DNA of 64,000 nucleotides from Plazaster borealis (GCA_021014325.1 CM037472.1:32016234-32080233), one strand, 5' to 3'. Shown: positions 31,867 to 43,729, counted from the first letter of the stretch. The notes: generated from the sequence alone by a model not told the origin. Made by a program: numbers and translations.

Positions 31867-34800
31867 GTAAGTAAAGTAAGATACCGTGTTTTAAAGCTAT
31901 TAGTATTAATTTAAATTAACGTTTTGTTTTTGCTTTAAAAAAAAACACAAAGTAACTACAGACAGTTCAGGTCCTCTTCTGATGGTAGGCCTTTGTAGGC
32001 CTCTTTCATCAGATCTTTATACAACCTCCTGTTCGGTGTTCATTACATGTGCATCTTCATTAAAACTTAAAATATTCAACATGTTCAACATGTTCAACAG
32101 CTCAACAAAGAAGAAATCTGCATGTCTGCAAAAAATGTTAAAACATTTAGAGGTGCTTTTGGGTTTTTTGGTGGGTGCAAGATAACTTGACAATACTCCT
32201 AGAACTATAGTATGAGGTTCGTTTCGCTATCGTCCTGATCGTCTCCAGACGATAGCGAAACGAACCATAGTTCTAGGAGTAACTTGACAAGGTCCCACAC
32301 GAGATGCACAACAAATTGGTGTGACGTTTCCCTTGGGATGCTTTGCCAACTATGATACAACCTATCTATTCAGATGTCGCATCCGTGGGTTGGTGCATCA
32401 ATACCCCCCTAATTTACCTCAAGCTGAAGTTAAATTTGTACAAAAATATGTTGAGTAACCTAGACCCTCCATTATTTCATACACTTTATTTATTTAATGA
32501 TTTATTTTTATTTATTTTTATTTATTTTTAGTCTCAAAAGCATACATTGATTGGTTTCATTAAACTCTTTGGCCTAATTAGTTGCAATAATCGTACACAC
32601 TTCATTGACCATCATGATTATCACAACTAATTAGGCCAATGACAGACAGTTGATTGTAGTTACTAATCAGCACTGTATACTCGTGCTTTCTAAAAAAACA
32701 AAAAACAAATCCACCTGGCTAGTGGTAGGCTAGTACAGTGTGCATTTCTAGACCAGATATCTTTACTGCTACTGCTAGACCAACGAGCACGCCTGGTGAG
32801 ACGAGAGGCAAGTTTGAATCCTGTAGTGAATTTAGCGGCGGGTACTGCAAACAATTTTAGTTGGTGTTAATGAGTTAAAACAAATTAATATTGGGTTTTT
32901 TGCTTTGTTTTCAGATTCAGAACATTGAGGCAGTTGATATGATTGAGGTTGAAGATGAACTGAGTGATTCTGATGATAATAATGAAGATTGTGATTTTGA
33001 TACATCTGACGATGAACAGCCATTTGATACTCTGCCATTGAAGATAGACTGGTTAGTAACAATCAATTTGATTGTTAGAAGATAGAATCTTACTTCCTCA
33101 TAGACAGTTGATTTTTTATCTTTCATCATTTTCATCTTTTGTCCACTGAATAGTGAAAATCAAAATGAACAAAGATCCTTCTAAATGAAAATTCAGTTCA
33201 ATGCTTACTGTACAAGTACATTAGGTTTTTTTAATTTAAAAGCATAGTTAATTTCCATTTATCATCTTTTAAAGTAAAAGAGCTCAAGCTATTGCTGGCG
33301 AATTGAAAGTGATAGTTCATTATTTAGCAGATTGGATATTTTAGCTAAAATTACTTCTGATTCATGTTTGTTTCATATTTTAAGTATTAACGTGCCAGGG
33401 CTCTACCAACTGAACTTCCAGATGTGTACGTGAAGTTCCAGCCCTACATGTATGTTGGTGGTCTCCCTTTTTTGTCAATATCTTTGTTTGGAGATGCCAG
33501 TCAGAAGCCATGCAACCTGTTACTGCCATATAGCTGGGGATCACACCCAAGTTTAAGATACAACCTGGGCTAGATAGCTCATTTGGTAGAGTGCCGGCAC
33601 GTTAATCCGGAGGTAGCAGGTTCAAGGCCAGGCCTGCTTTGGTAATCTTTTCTTTGTTTTACGAAAATTGTTTATATATTTTGTAACACAACTCTTTCAT
33701 GTCTTTTTGATGCAGGTTGGATGTGTCTCCCTATGGGTTGCTAGGACAGCTAGGGATAAGTGATTTACCAGGTCAGCTTAGGATGTTCCACATATTGACC
33801 CAATAAGCACCTTCACGGTTCAAGGGGCAGATTTGTTTACTTTGAGCACGCGTTGACTCGGCACTTGAACTTCCAGATGTGTACGTGAAGTTCTAGCACT
33901 GAGTTGGAGGCAGTAATGCGTGTTCAAAAGAAACAAATCTGTCCCGTGAACAAGATGACTCATATAACCGTGAAAGTGCTTATTCAACTGACGTCATCAC
34001 CCTGGATAAATCTTCATTGTGCCAGTTTAAGAGTTATAGATTCCTTGTGTGTAACTGCAGTACGCACTTTAGGCAACACAAGTGTGGTTAGATGCACACT
34101 ATGGCCCAATTTCATGGCACTGCTTATGAAATGAAAGTCACCTTAGAATTCTGCGCTTACGGCACCCTGTAATTCTATGGAATTCTTGTATGTGATTCTG
34201 TTGGCCGTAAGCGCAGAATTCCGCAATAAGCAGGGTCATGAAATTGGATCCATATCTACACGTGCAATTTGACTTCCAAATTGCAGACCATGGGCAGTTA
34301 GCCCGGTGTGACGTCAGTGCAAGGGGTCTGTACATATTAATCATAATAAGTCACTCCTCTTGGATTTGTAATTTGCAAAAATCCAAATTCATGATATTAG
34401 AAGGTAATGACGGAAGGTGGTAGAAAACGGCCCAATTTCATAGAGCTGCTTAAGCAGAAAATATTGCTTTAAAATGATTTCCTGCTTAGCAAAAATGAGC
34501 AGGATACCAGGCACAAATGGTACATGTTGGTTGGTATTTTGGCCGGTAACCTTATTCTACTAAGCATAATTTTGTTGTGCTTAGCTACTTTTTGTGCTTA
34601 AGCAGCTCTCATGAAATTGGGCTCATCACTTTCTGTTGGAATGAGTTGGTTTCCAGACCAAAATTAAACAGGCTGAAAAGTCGAGTCATACAGCATTTTA
34701 CTTTACACAGTCCTACTTTGATTTTTACAAGCAAAGACTTTCCTCTTCAATTAGAGGCTGGTTTGTACACAATTCTGGAATGGTGATTATGACTGTCCTT

Positions 34801-37800
34801 GCTTTCTTTCATTTGTTTTCATATAGGCTGTCGATTTAGCAGTGTCTGGAGAAAGCTGAAGACAGATATCGGTAAGTAATCAATTAGCCATGTTAATAAT
34901 TTTTACTGAAAAAAAGGGGGAGTAGGGATCGAGATTTGAAAACATTTCTGAGGAGGGAGTTCCTCAACTAGATTCATCGTTCGGGTTTGGGTAGTGTTAT
35001 TTTTCCTTTCCTTGCACCTCTGGGACCTGGTTCGAATCTCTCCGGGGCACTATTCGGATTGGGTTTTCGGTCTCCACTTGATTGCATGGGTTTTCCCTAG
35101 AATATTTTTCTGGGGTTTTCCTCCCACATCTAAAACTGAAACTTCCTTCTCTCCATGAAGGTCTTGGCTAGTAGTTTGATGAAGTTCGCTTTTCTGAGAG
35201 TCCTTGGCTTCACAATCAGAATTAATAAATGAAATGAAATGAAACCATTTGTGCCCAAAGCACATAGTTTTAGCATTTCTTATAATCAGTCAGCCATGTA
35301 ACTCACATGGTGAAACTAGTAGTTGCATGATGTAGCCCAGCGCTCGAAATTGGGTGGAAAATCCACACAATTACCGGACCAGAATTTGTTTTTACAAGAA
35401 CAAAATCAAAATAATACAAACAAAATTGCTTGGGGGTAAAATCCAAACAATACCAACTAGAATTTCTTTTTACAAGACCAGAATCAAAATGAAAAAAAAA
35501 TAGTTTCTTTTAAAAAAGCATTAAGGGAAGATCATCTCATTGTCTTAAGGGTGATTACTCTTTGATACTCAACAGAATTGAAAAATATTTGTCAGACTCA
35601 AAGCCAACATTAGAACCTCTTTTTAAAAATTTATTTTTATTTATACCCCCCTGGCCTTAATATTTGGAGACTTAATATTTTGAGGGTCATGACTTTGTCA
35701 GATTGGATTCAATAGAGGTCAAGTTTACATGTGCTCCTTTTTAAACTATATTTTAAAGATATTACACATTTAGGTATTACTATTCAATTGAAAAAAAACC
35801 ACAAGACTGCCAGACTTGTCCGGTCATAAGTTTACTGGCCCGATGCTAAAACCACTGGCCTCAGGCTTGCGGTCCAGTGTAAATTTTAAGCCCACCTCAC
35901 TGTGTTGTATTTTTCATAACACTATAGATGATCTGAAAAAGTTGGGGATCAGCGATATGTTTCCTCTATGTACAAAGGCTGAACTGATCCGCTACAGAGT
36001 GCCGAACCTTCTGTCAGACTACGCCACGGCTGAATTCTCCCTCCACTACTTTCCAATCCAGGAAAGCCTTGAAATCACGGATATCTTGGAGGTTCTTGAC
36101 AGACTGAGAAAAGTGCTTTCCACCGGGAAAAAGGTAGCATCGTATTCTGAATTTGTTTATTTTTTTATTTCCATTCATAATATAAAAAGACTTAGCAATC
36201 AGGAAGATAAATTGACCATTATTTAAAATTAATCAATTTTTTAAAATTTATCTAATTCATTAAAAAATTAGTACTTGTACCTAAAATGCTGGTCTACTCA
36301 TAAATGATACATCATTTATGAGTAGACCAGCATTTTAGGCACAAGTACTAATGCTTACAAGTACTAATGTAATGTTATCTTGGGCCTCTTTAAATAAATT
36401 TTTGACAAAGAATTATAATGATGTATGACTCTTGCAGGCTAAGGTTGATATCTCTTGAATAAATGAAATCTACACACAAATCCTTTAATATTGAAATGCT
36501 TTTGCTATACAGCTGTACTTTTAACAGAGCAATGTCGTCATTATCAAACTAGGCCTGTGACTGTACATGGAATTGGGAACTCTCACCCAGCAGGTACAGT
36601 AACTGCATGCGCACGCTCGCACTCCATAGTTATGAGATGGAGGGCGGGCACGCCTGTGCAGTAAGTGGGTGAGAGTTCATAATTCTGTGCACAGCCACAG
36701 GCCTGCTTTAATCAAGACGATAGTGTCCCTTTAAGGTTTACACTGCTGAATGCATACTAACCATGAATTGAAAACAAACTGGGTTACTTCATCATTCTGA
36801 AATCAGATAATTGATTTTGTGTTCATGAAGTGGCAAGTAGGACAAGTCAGTAATTGGAAGCAGTTTTGTATCGATCTTAGAGCAGTCTTGTTATCAGTGA
36901 TGGTCTTGGTTATCAGTAATAATCTTATTCCTCCTGAAGGTTTTGCTCCACTGCTACGGAGGCCACGGTAGATCTTGCATCATTGCCGCCTGCTTACTGC
37001 TTCAGTTAGATCAAGGAATGAGCTCAGAAACGGCCATCGAGAAACTGCAAGAGCTGAGAGGGCACAATGCCATAGAAACAATCAAGGTATGGCTCTAAAT
37101 TGTACGTAGTTGGTGTAGCCCTGGTAGGACGTCAGTCAGTGTACACTGACGTCCTGGGTATAAAGCGCCTCTACAATGCGAACATATTTTGAAGTAATGT
37201 TTTTTCATAATTTTACCTGATTTAAGAAGCTGAAATTCCGTTCATATATTCTTTATGTCCATAACTCACTATTGATGGGTCCAACAATAACAAGTTCGTC
37301 CACGAATGACATTATTCTAGCAAGTAAGTCCGAGTTGTGCACTACCGTTTTTATCATCGTGTACCAATTGACTGTGTAGGCTCAGGCGCGCATGCGCGAC
37401 ATCATAGCAACCTGACCGACTTCCGCTATGCAAAGGACGCACATGCGCTGAAGCATTCACGTCTTGTCAGTTTCGGCCTGTCGCCGAGAATGCATAAATT
37501 TCCATTTTATTTTCACAATAATGTCATCCAAGGATAAAATTGGCAATTCTGAATAGAGCAGGCGTAAGGTTCAGGACACAAGGAACATGTGAGTCAAGTT
37601 TCAGCTTCCTCAAAAAGGTAAAAATATGATTAAAAAATGGTTATACATTTTTTCGCAATGGTACGGGACCTTTATACCCTGGACTCCGTCGCGTTGTATG
37701 CAACGGAGGAGTCCAACCTGGGCTAGTAGTTGGTGCTGAAATGTCTTCAATAGCACATATGCATGTCTCACTGCGCATGATTGGCGCACAAAAGTTTCTG

Positions 37801-38167
37801 GGTGAAATCTGAGTTGTAAGGAACACTGGCACGCTGATTTTGAAGCAATGCGGTACACAACTATAAAACCTGGCATAGTTACATGTAAACTACAGCATGG
37901 CGTCCATCTTGGCAGCTTGATTTATTTTTTAACTGTACTTGAATTCCCAAGATGCAATTACGGCATATTTTTAAGATGGCGCTTGTGCATATTGGGCTAT
38001 TTACATGCAGTATATTAGACTAGTAATTATTACTGTGGCACTTCTTTTACGTTTCTATGTTGTTCCTTTTTCAGCAATTCAATTTTGTCAACGATTTCCG
38101 TAAACTTGAAGGGGAATGCCATGAAGCTATGAAAACGGACGGAGAACAGCGATCTGTTTCAAGATAA
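31828..38167 (+). CDS. CDKN3: CDKN3 (KAP), cyclin-dependent kinase-associated phosphatase, 7 coding exons
   Basis: Dual-specificity phosphatase that, in vertebrates, removes the activating T-loop phosphate from CDK2 (and CDK1) after cyclin release and so restrains cell-cycle progression. Coding exons: 31828-31866, 32915-33051, 33716-33771, 34827-34871, 35928-36133, 36940-37086, 38075-38167; total 723 nt, 240 residues (human about 212). Phases match at every GT/AG junction. Landmarks: acidic N-terminus ending DTSDDEQPFDTLPLKIDWL, corresponding to the human SSDEEP...ISWL region; FPLCTKAELIRYRVPNLL; the CX5R active site HCYGGHGRS (Cys166, Arg172); ELRGHNAIETIKQFNF; and a C-terminus ending RSVSR as in vertebrate KAP. 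Divergent from the F-box/WD gene. A start-stop uORF precedes the ATG. Exons 1 and 3 are short and rest mainly on phase and splice sites. Confidence 0.93.
32195..32280. mobile_element. 86-bp hairpin element flanked by direct repeats
   Basis: Arms ACTCCTAGAACTAT + GTTCGTTTCGCTATCGTC and their inverse, with an 8-nt bulge (AGTATGAG) in the left arm. AACTTGACAA occurs just outside both ends (32184-32193, 32281-32290). Confidence 0.8.
32484..32530 (+). repeat. TTTATTTATTTTTA low-complexity tract
   Basis: Repeated TTTATTTTTATTTA units in CDKN3 intron 1. Confidence 0.85.
32915..33051 (+). CDS. CDKN3: CDKN3 exon 2 (residues 14-58)
   Basis: Strongly acidic (DELSDSDDNNEDCDFDTSDD), ending KID plus TG at a GTTAGT donor. 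Acceptor TTTGTTTTCAG. Confidence 0.85.
33567..33636 (+). other. tRNA-like sequence (Asn-type, GTT), probably a SINE head or tRNA pseudogene
   Basis: A box TAGCTCATTTGG, anticodon region CCGGCACGTTAATCCGG and B box GGTTCAAGGCC. The usual T33 is C and the acceptor stem is poor, so a functional tRNA is unlikely. Confidence 0.55.
33716..33771 (+). CDS. CDKN3: CDKN3 exon 3 (residues 59-77)
   Basis: A 56-bp exon reading W-LDVSPYGLLGQLGISDLP-G. It aligns with the SRVNCSQFLGLCALPG region of human KAP (from memory, short match). Confidence 0.8.
33802..33984. repeat. Foldback element, family D
   Basis: Begins AATAAGCACCTTCACGG and ends CCGTGAAAGTGCTTATT. It starts 30 bp after the exon 3 donor of CDKN3. 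Confidence 0.8.
34100..34251. repeat. Foldback element, family B
   Basis: GCCCAATTTCATGGCACTGC and GCAGGGTCATGAAATTGG, with GAATTCTGCGCTTACGGC inside. Confidence 0.8.
34430..34623. repeat. Foldback element, family A
   Basis: GGCCCAATTTCATAGAGCTG to CAGCTCTCATGAAATTGGGC; best-preserved copy of the family here. Confidence 0.85.
34827..34871 (+). CDS. CDKN3: CDKN3 exon 4 (residues 78-92)
   Basis: A 45-bp exon reading CRFSSVWRKLKTDI, the counterpart of the GCKFKDVRRN segment of KAP. Donor GTAAGT. Confidence 0.82.
35001..35231 (+). mobile_element. tRNA-derived SINE, family 2 (plus strand)
   Basis: Head with GGTTCGAATCTC; tail ends in ATGAAATGAAATGAAA. Confidence 0.85.
35341..35897. mobile_element. 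hAT-like MITE, relative of 14820-15206
   Basis: Shares GAAAATCCACA, GACCAGAATCAAAATGA, ACAAGACTGCCAGACTTGTC and TGCGGTCCAGTGTAAA with that element. It ends 30 bp before CDKN3 exon 5. Confidence 0.7.
35928..36133 (+). CDS. CDKN3: CDKN3 exon 5 (residues 93-161)
   Basis: DLKKLGISDMFPLCTKAEL then YRVPNLLSDY, a well-conserved KAP block that includes the strand preceding the general-acid region. Phase 1 in, phase 0 out. Confidence 0.92.
36269..36350. repeat. Near-perfect 39-bp hairpin in CDKN3 intron 5
   Basis: Arms 36269-36307 and 36312-36350 match at 38 of 39 positions, loop TACA. The single mismatch is near the base. No target duplication found. Confidence 0.95.
36940..37086 (+). CDS. CDKN3: CDKN3 exon 6: catalytic CX5R loop
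   Basis: VLLHCYGGHGRSCIIAACLL: the P-loop HCX5RS with nucleophile Cys166 and Arg172, then ELRGHNAIETIK. No catalytic residue is missing. Phase 0 both ends. Confidence 0.95.
37126..37155. repeat. 30-bp palindrome
   Basis: AGGACGTCAGTCAGTGTACACTGACGTCCT with short mismatch; contains two TGACGTC/GACGTCA cores like cAMP-response elements. In CDKN3 intron 6. Confidence 0.6.
37690..38005. repeat. Uninterrupted copy of the host repeat (empty site)
   Basis: Reads through GGCATAGTTACATG without the 848-bp transposon present at 7779-8626. Confidence 0.85.
38075..38167 (+). CDS. CDKN3: CDKN3 exon 7, stop codon
   Basis: QFNFVNDFRKLEGECHEAM to RSVSR, then TAA at 38165-38167. The terminal RSVSR matches the vertebrate C-terminus. 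Confidence 0.93.
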   Translation, partial: QFNFVNDFRKLEGECHEAMKTDGEQRSVSR

Positions 38168-38475
38168 AGTGAGATTGAACATGAAAAATGAGGAGCCCTT
38201 GTTTATAATTATGCGACTGCAGAGAAATTTGGCAGATACATTATGTGACAAACGACTTGGGCCGTTTATAGAATTCAGTAAATGACCCGAGGTCAAATTT
38301 AGCGCAATTAAACATTAAGTATGTAAAGTTGAATTATGGTATCTTAATTAATTAGGCATCAAAAAATTGTAATTTTGCCTTTCAAGGAAGGAGCTCCAGC
38401 AAACTTATTGCTTCTTTTTTTTTACAAAAAAAAAAATGAAATTTTCCAGGATTTTATTCAAGAAAGATAAAAAAG

Positions 38476-38782
38476 TATATCAGCCATTATTAGTTCACCC
38501 ATCTACTGACTGATGTAAAATAAACTGTATCATCACAATAATCTTGGTTGCGCCATTTTGGGAGTCAGTGTCCCTGTGTGTTATATCAGCCATAATTAGT
38601 TCACCCATCTACTGACTGATGTAAAATAAATTGTCTTAACATTATTGATAGTATAGCCATGTTGAATGGGTTAACAAATGTACACTGTACATGTAATAGT
38701 CTTTTGGCCCAATTCACCTGACGTCATCATCACAATAATCTTGGTTGCGCCATTTTGGGAGTCAGTGTCCCTGTGTGTTATA
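38476..38782 (+). repeat. Duplicated segments in the CDKN3 3' region
   Basis: Two interleaved direct repeats. A 53-bp segment (38476-38528) recurs at 38582-38634, carrying the AATAAA with it. A 55-bp segment starting CATCACAATAATCTTGG (38531-38585) recurs at 38728-38782 almost unchanged. Near identity suggests recent local duplication. Confidence 0.85.
38519..38524 (+). terminator. Candidate CDKN3 poly(A) signal AATAAA
   Basis: First AATAAA downstream of the stop, 350 nt into the 3' UTR. It is repeated at 38625-38630 because this part of the UTR is duplicated; another AATAAA is at about 39210. Confidence 0.45.
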
Positions 38783-39439
38783 CAGTGTGGCGTTGACTCC
38801 CAAAATGGTAAGCATGGCACAGCCGCCAGGTGTGATGCCCATGCAGGGGGTCAGAAGTCCCTCTGTGATGCCACTGAGGAAAATATATTTAGAGAAAATT
38901 AAACTTGTTTTTTGAAGAGAATTTATTTGAGATGTTTGTGATGTCTAGGTACTATGCTAAATGTTGATTGGACCAACTTACGTAATTTTGATAATTTTTG
39001 TAGTAGAAGAGCACTTTCTACTGTGATATTGTATCTAGAACTTTAAATCAAACTGGAGACTCAAATCTGTAACTTTATAAAAGTTTTGCACAAACTTTTT
39101 TGTACGATGTATTTATATATATTTTTGTATGTATTCTTGCTCAAGAAACATTCGACTTTTGAGATAAATTATATTTTGAAAGTATTAAAACAGCATACTT
39201 GTATGTTTCAATAAAATTAGCTACAAAAGAGGTAATATAGTTTCCATTGTCTACATGTAATTTGGGTACCCAACAAAATACTGCTGACCTGCATTTTGAT
39301 TTTGATTTTGATTTTTTTCTGTAATCCTCAAAATAAATATTCATATGTAAAGACCAGCAGTCTTGTAGGCTACCGCTATAATGGTGAGATTTGTAAGTAC
39401 TGTACAAAGTTTCAATAGCCCATAAAAATGTGAGTCATA

Positions 39440-39685
39440 ATGCACATTATCGGCGTGCAAAGGATGGGTGAAATCCGAGTCCAAGCAACACACCAGCAAC
39501 CATCATGGTGCGCTGATTTTGAAGCAATGCGGTACACAACTATAAAACCTGGCATACATGTATTTACATGTAAACTACAGCGTGGCGTCCATCTGGGCAG
39601 CTGGATTTCATTTTTAACTGTACTCGGTTTCCCAAGATACTTTGCTTCTTATATTTTTAAGATGGCGCTTGTACATATGGTATAA
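39440..39685. repeat. Copy of the host repeat (GCGCCATCTT family)
   Basis: GAAGCAATGCGGTACACAAC, CCTGGCATACATGTATTTAC and TTAAGATGGCGCTTGTAC match 7700-8750 outside the transposon. Confidence 0.85.
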
Positions 39686-40266
39686 GCTATTATATTCATT
39701 TGTGCATTTTTTTCAATCTCATTTGGGGGAAGGTTCTGAGCAGAGGGGGGTGCAAGGGGTTCTGCCCCCACCCCTCTGGTTACGCCACTGTGAGGAAGAA
39801 CATCGGAAAAGAAGGAAGAACATTGGAAAAGAAGGAATAAATTACAACATTTGAAAATTGATGATAACACATTTTCACAATCTGTAGAGAATAAAATTAT
39901 TTCATTACCACAAAGTAAAATCAATGTGTTGCACTCCTCTGGCAACAGGGTTTTATCACACCCAACTTAAAACATAAATTTAAAAGCAAACCTCAATTTG
40001 TATAACTTTTATTGCTTTATTTATTACTTCATGATTGAAGACAAGATCTTTATAAAATCAAAGTTTATCATTAAATGAAACTCCTATGAACTGAATAACA
40101 ACAGTCCAAATATACAATATATGATATCACAATAAAAACAACATCTGTGTAACCAGAACTGAGACCCCGACCCCCCCCCCCCCCCCAAAGTGAGGATACT
40201 GGACTTTGACAATTACCGAAAGTAAAACCTGCTTTTAATTGTCAACATATAAAATTCACTCATGCT

Positions 40267-40682
40267 TTTTGGCTTACTTCCTCTAAATACGGACCATGCT
40301 TACAGTACCCTGTAAAGCACACAATTTTATGGGCCTTAAGCACAGAAACCCCTGGTAAGCAGGCTTACTTCCTCTAAGTATGGACCTTTAGGAGCACTAC
40401 TGGTCCCGATTTCATAGCTCTGCTAACCGCGAAATTCTGCGCTTATGGTGCCCTGTAAAGCACACAATTTTATGGGCCTTAAGCGCAGAATTCCCCGGTA
40501 AGCAGGGCTCCTGCTTTATGGCTTACTTCCTCTAACTATGGACCAATAGGAACACTACTAGACCCAATTTCATAACTCTGCTAACCGCAAAATTCTGCGC
40601 TTATGGTGCCCTGTAAAGCACACAATTCTATGGACGGTAAGCGCAGAATTCCACAGTAAGCAGAGCCATGAAACTGGGCCCA
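40267..40682 (+). repeat. Three tandem copies of a foldback family B element
   Basis: Each copy has GGCTTACTTCCTCTAA, GCCCTGTAAAGCACACAATT and an arm such as GTAAGCGCAGAATTCC; unit about 130-170 bp. Confidence 0.88.
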
Positions 40683-41161
40683 GATATGAGATCAGTACAT
40701 AGCGTGTCATCCATTGTAATTAAAAGGTGTTCATTACTGGTAGTTGACTAAAATACTAAAATACTAAAATAAAAGATAAAACATTGCATTAAATAAACTT
40801 ATTGTCCCACCTGATGTGTTGTCATTTTAGAAGAAAAATGTGAAATGTGTAAACAGATTATTGCAATGATAAAAACATGCACAAACCGTAATGTTAGTTA
40901 CATTAACATTTTGTTTATTCTCTTAAACACAGACACCTTCAACGGTTACCCTGGATTTCCTGGTTAATAAATTTCTAGAGAAGAATTCTAAAGAAAAATG
41001 CAGCGAGTGAAATTTTCCACCATCAAATGTCTAAAAATAAATAAATGAGGCAGCACAACTGGTATCAATACAATGATCGTATTGACAAAATGCTACAGTT
41101 GATCAGTGCCATAAAATTGGGCTCAAGTCACATCGCACTTGCAGTAAAAAAAAAAAGAATT

Positions 41162-41555
41162 TCTTTTGTTTTACCCATTCTGACTTTGATATTTGACCTT
41201 AGGGTTCAAAAACAATAGGCTTCTAGGGAATCCCAAGACCAACCCACAAACCAAATATGGAGTTAATATGCAAAGTCCTTCTTGAGTTATCGCTTGGAAA
41301 GCATTTCTTTCGTTTACATTTGACATAGGGGGTCCAAAAACATTATGCTTCTAGGGAATTCCAAGGCCAATCCACACACCAAGTTTGGAGTTGATATGCC
41401 TTCTTGAGTTCGGACAACATTTCTTTTGTTTTAGCCATAATGACCATGACATTTGACGTAGGGCATCTAAAAACAATAGGCTTCAGGGGGGATCCCAAGA
41501 CCAATCCACACATCAAGTTTGGAGTTGATGCCAAGTCCTTGAGTAATCGCTCGGA
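41162..41555 (+). repeat. Three diverged tandem units of about 120-140 bp
   Basis: Shared blocks: TTGACCTTAGGG-like, AACAATAGGCTTC, CCAAGACCAATCCACA, AAGTTTGGAGTTGATATGC, then GAGTTATCGCT. No open frame crosses the units. Confidence 0.85.
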
Positions 41556-43709
41556 CAATGATTGCACACACACACACAAGGACACACACCCTTACATATA
41601 GCAGTTACGGGGTACTTCCATTGTTGTTCTATTATTCCCTTTTCTGAAGACGTTTTCTGTGGGGTACCACTAGAACAAAGAAAACCTTGGGGTAGCATTG
41701 TTCCATTGTTAAAAGTACCCTGTAAGTTTGCTTGTGTAAGGGCACACACACACGCAAGGACACCCAAACACTATATGCTCCTTCGGCTTGCTTCACCCGC
41801 GGGGCATAAAAACACATTTATCTATGGAAGATTGTGGTAACCTCACAATTGAATAGTTCAGTTTCATGAGCAGCAAGTGTTCAAGGTGCACCAGACGCTC
41901 TTCCTAAATATTCAATCATTTAAAAAAGAGGTATACTAAAGGTTTTTCTGGCCAATTTCAACAAAATGCACCTGGCTCATTTAAAAAAAAATTAAGATGA
42001 ATGCTCAGTTGCATCAGCTTTCAACAGTCAAAAGGAGTAATTCAATTTCAAAAGTTCAGCAATCACTAGTCAAATAAAATCATTCAAATTGATCACGTCC
42101 CAATGATCATTCAATTTCGTTAGAGGCTGGTCAACCAATCAATTTCATCAATTGTAAATAGTTAGTAGCAATTAGGGCTGCATGATGGTGTGAATAAACC
42201 AATAATAATAATAATACATGTAATAATAATAATATAACCCCCAAAAATAATTCTTCTATTACCCTGGTAGCCACGCCTATAGGGTGCACCCCACTAAACA
42301 GAAGTCCTATAGCAAACAATGCTGAATGATAAATAGTCATATATAGTTCAAAGTCTCTCACGTCTTTTGAAAAAATAAAAACACAAATGTGCTGTGACAT
42401 CTTATCTTCAAATTCCTTTTCTATTGTAGAGGGGGGGGGGGGTTGTCCGGGGAGTGTTGATTTCCAAACAGAACAGCGGCCGTCTTGGGAAACGGGTCCT
42501 ACGCTTGTGAGCCAAAAAAAAGGGCCACATTTTTCAGGGCGTAGCTTACCCAATATACACAAAATTGAGAGCAAATAAACCTAAGATACAATATTGGAAC
42601 TTGTTTCAACAATCCCTTAAAGTATTGACTCTCAATTATGTCATTTACAGAAATTTTTGAGGGGTCTCCAAAATATTATAGAGGCTCGGAGCATGTTTCA
42701 GTCACTATTAGGAATGAGAGTCAGTCCAAACAAAAAGGTCTGAAACTAGGATCCACATTTTGGTAAACCCCTGGAGTTATAGATTTTTCAAGGAGCTTCT
42801 GGGAACAGCATCCCTAGCGCTGGAGGCGTAGATTAAAGAGTGTGATTTATTTATATCGAAAGAAAAGAACAGCTGTTTTTTGTCACGAAAAAGTCTGAAA
42901 TTTCTCATCCCTGCACAATTTACTGGGGTACACCCATCTGATGGGGGGAAAGGGTGGTAACTACTGAACAGCTGGAAAAATGATACACATCTTAGCCATT
43001 CATGCTAGCAATGTGATCATGTAAAATCTCTACAATGTGATTTACTGCGGCAGTACAATGTAACGTACAGTAATGAGCACAGTGCAAATCATTACATGCA
43101 GACATTTGTGTATTATTATGATAGATAAGTGTACAAAATATCAAATCTAGTCGCATCTATATTATGTTTCCATCCTGTCAAAGACACTCGGTATAAATAT
43201 TTATTCTAATCAGAGACGATTTCTTACTAAATGAACATTTCACATCACACACTCCATATTAATGCATAATCACCTTGGCTATAATTCCCTATTTATTTTT
43301 AATTAGGAACCTTCCTGGTCCAGACTACCAGCAAAAATGAGCAGGATACCAGTCTCAAATTGTGCATGACAAAATGGTATTTTGGCTGGTAGTCTTATTC
43401 TGGTAAGCATGGTATTATTGTGCTTAGCTACTTTTTGTACTTAAGCAGCCCTATGTAATTGGGCCCAGGAAGTATGGTTGGCTTGATCAGTCGTGTTGAG
43501 TCCATGAAACAGGTAGGGTCTAAAGGGTAACTGGTAGTGGCCACATTCCTTGACCTTATTAATGCGAGATCTATCACTGGGTTACAACTCTATGGGGTCA
43601 ATACAATATTTTGAGGTCAAGGTAGGTCCAGACTACCGGTTACCATTTAGAATCTACCACAAAAATAAAGCAAATCATACAGTTGTATTCTGATGTTCTT
43701 TGCCCATAT

Positions 43710-43715
43710 TTTATT
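43710..43715 (-). terminator. Candidate poly(A) signal of the methyltransferase gene
   Basis: AATAAA on the minus strand 14 nt after the stop codon, which would give a very short 3' UTR. Other signals further down may be used instead. Confidence 0.35.
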
Positions 43716-43729
43716 CCTAGCCTAGCTGG

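Larger units (their letters stand above)
38168..43709. other. Intergenic region between convergent CDKN3 and methyltransferase genes
   Basis: Holds the CDKN3 3' UTR, host repeat copy 39440-39685, tandem foldbacks 40267-40682, tandem 41162-41555, CA tracts and a foldback at 43322-43467. The remaining stretches (38785-39439, 39800-40266, 41826-43321) show no gene I can support. Confidence 0.5.

Noticed and set aside
33567..33636. Functional tRNA-Asn gene
   Set aside because: A and B boxes are present, but T33 is replaced and the stems are imperfect; better explained as a SINE head or tRNA pseudogene.
36269..36350. Calling the CDKN3 intron hairpin a microRNA gene
   Set aside because: Pairing is more perfect than a typical animal pre-miRNA and there is no expression evidence, so it was kept as a repeat and a finding only.
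41343..41585. Minus-strand frame resembling a short secreted peptide
   Set aside because: It runs through a tandem repeat whose other units are closed in the same frame.
42131..42574. Minus-strand frame of 147 codons with a hydrophobic Leu-rich end
   Set aside because: No splice-consistent neighbours, crosses a poly-G tract and an AAT microsatellite, and shows no recognisable motif.
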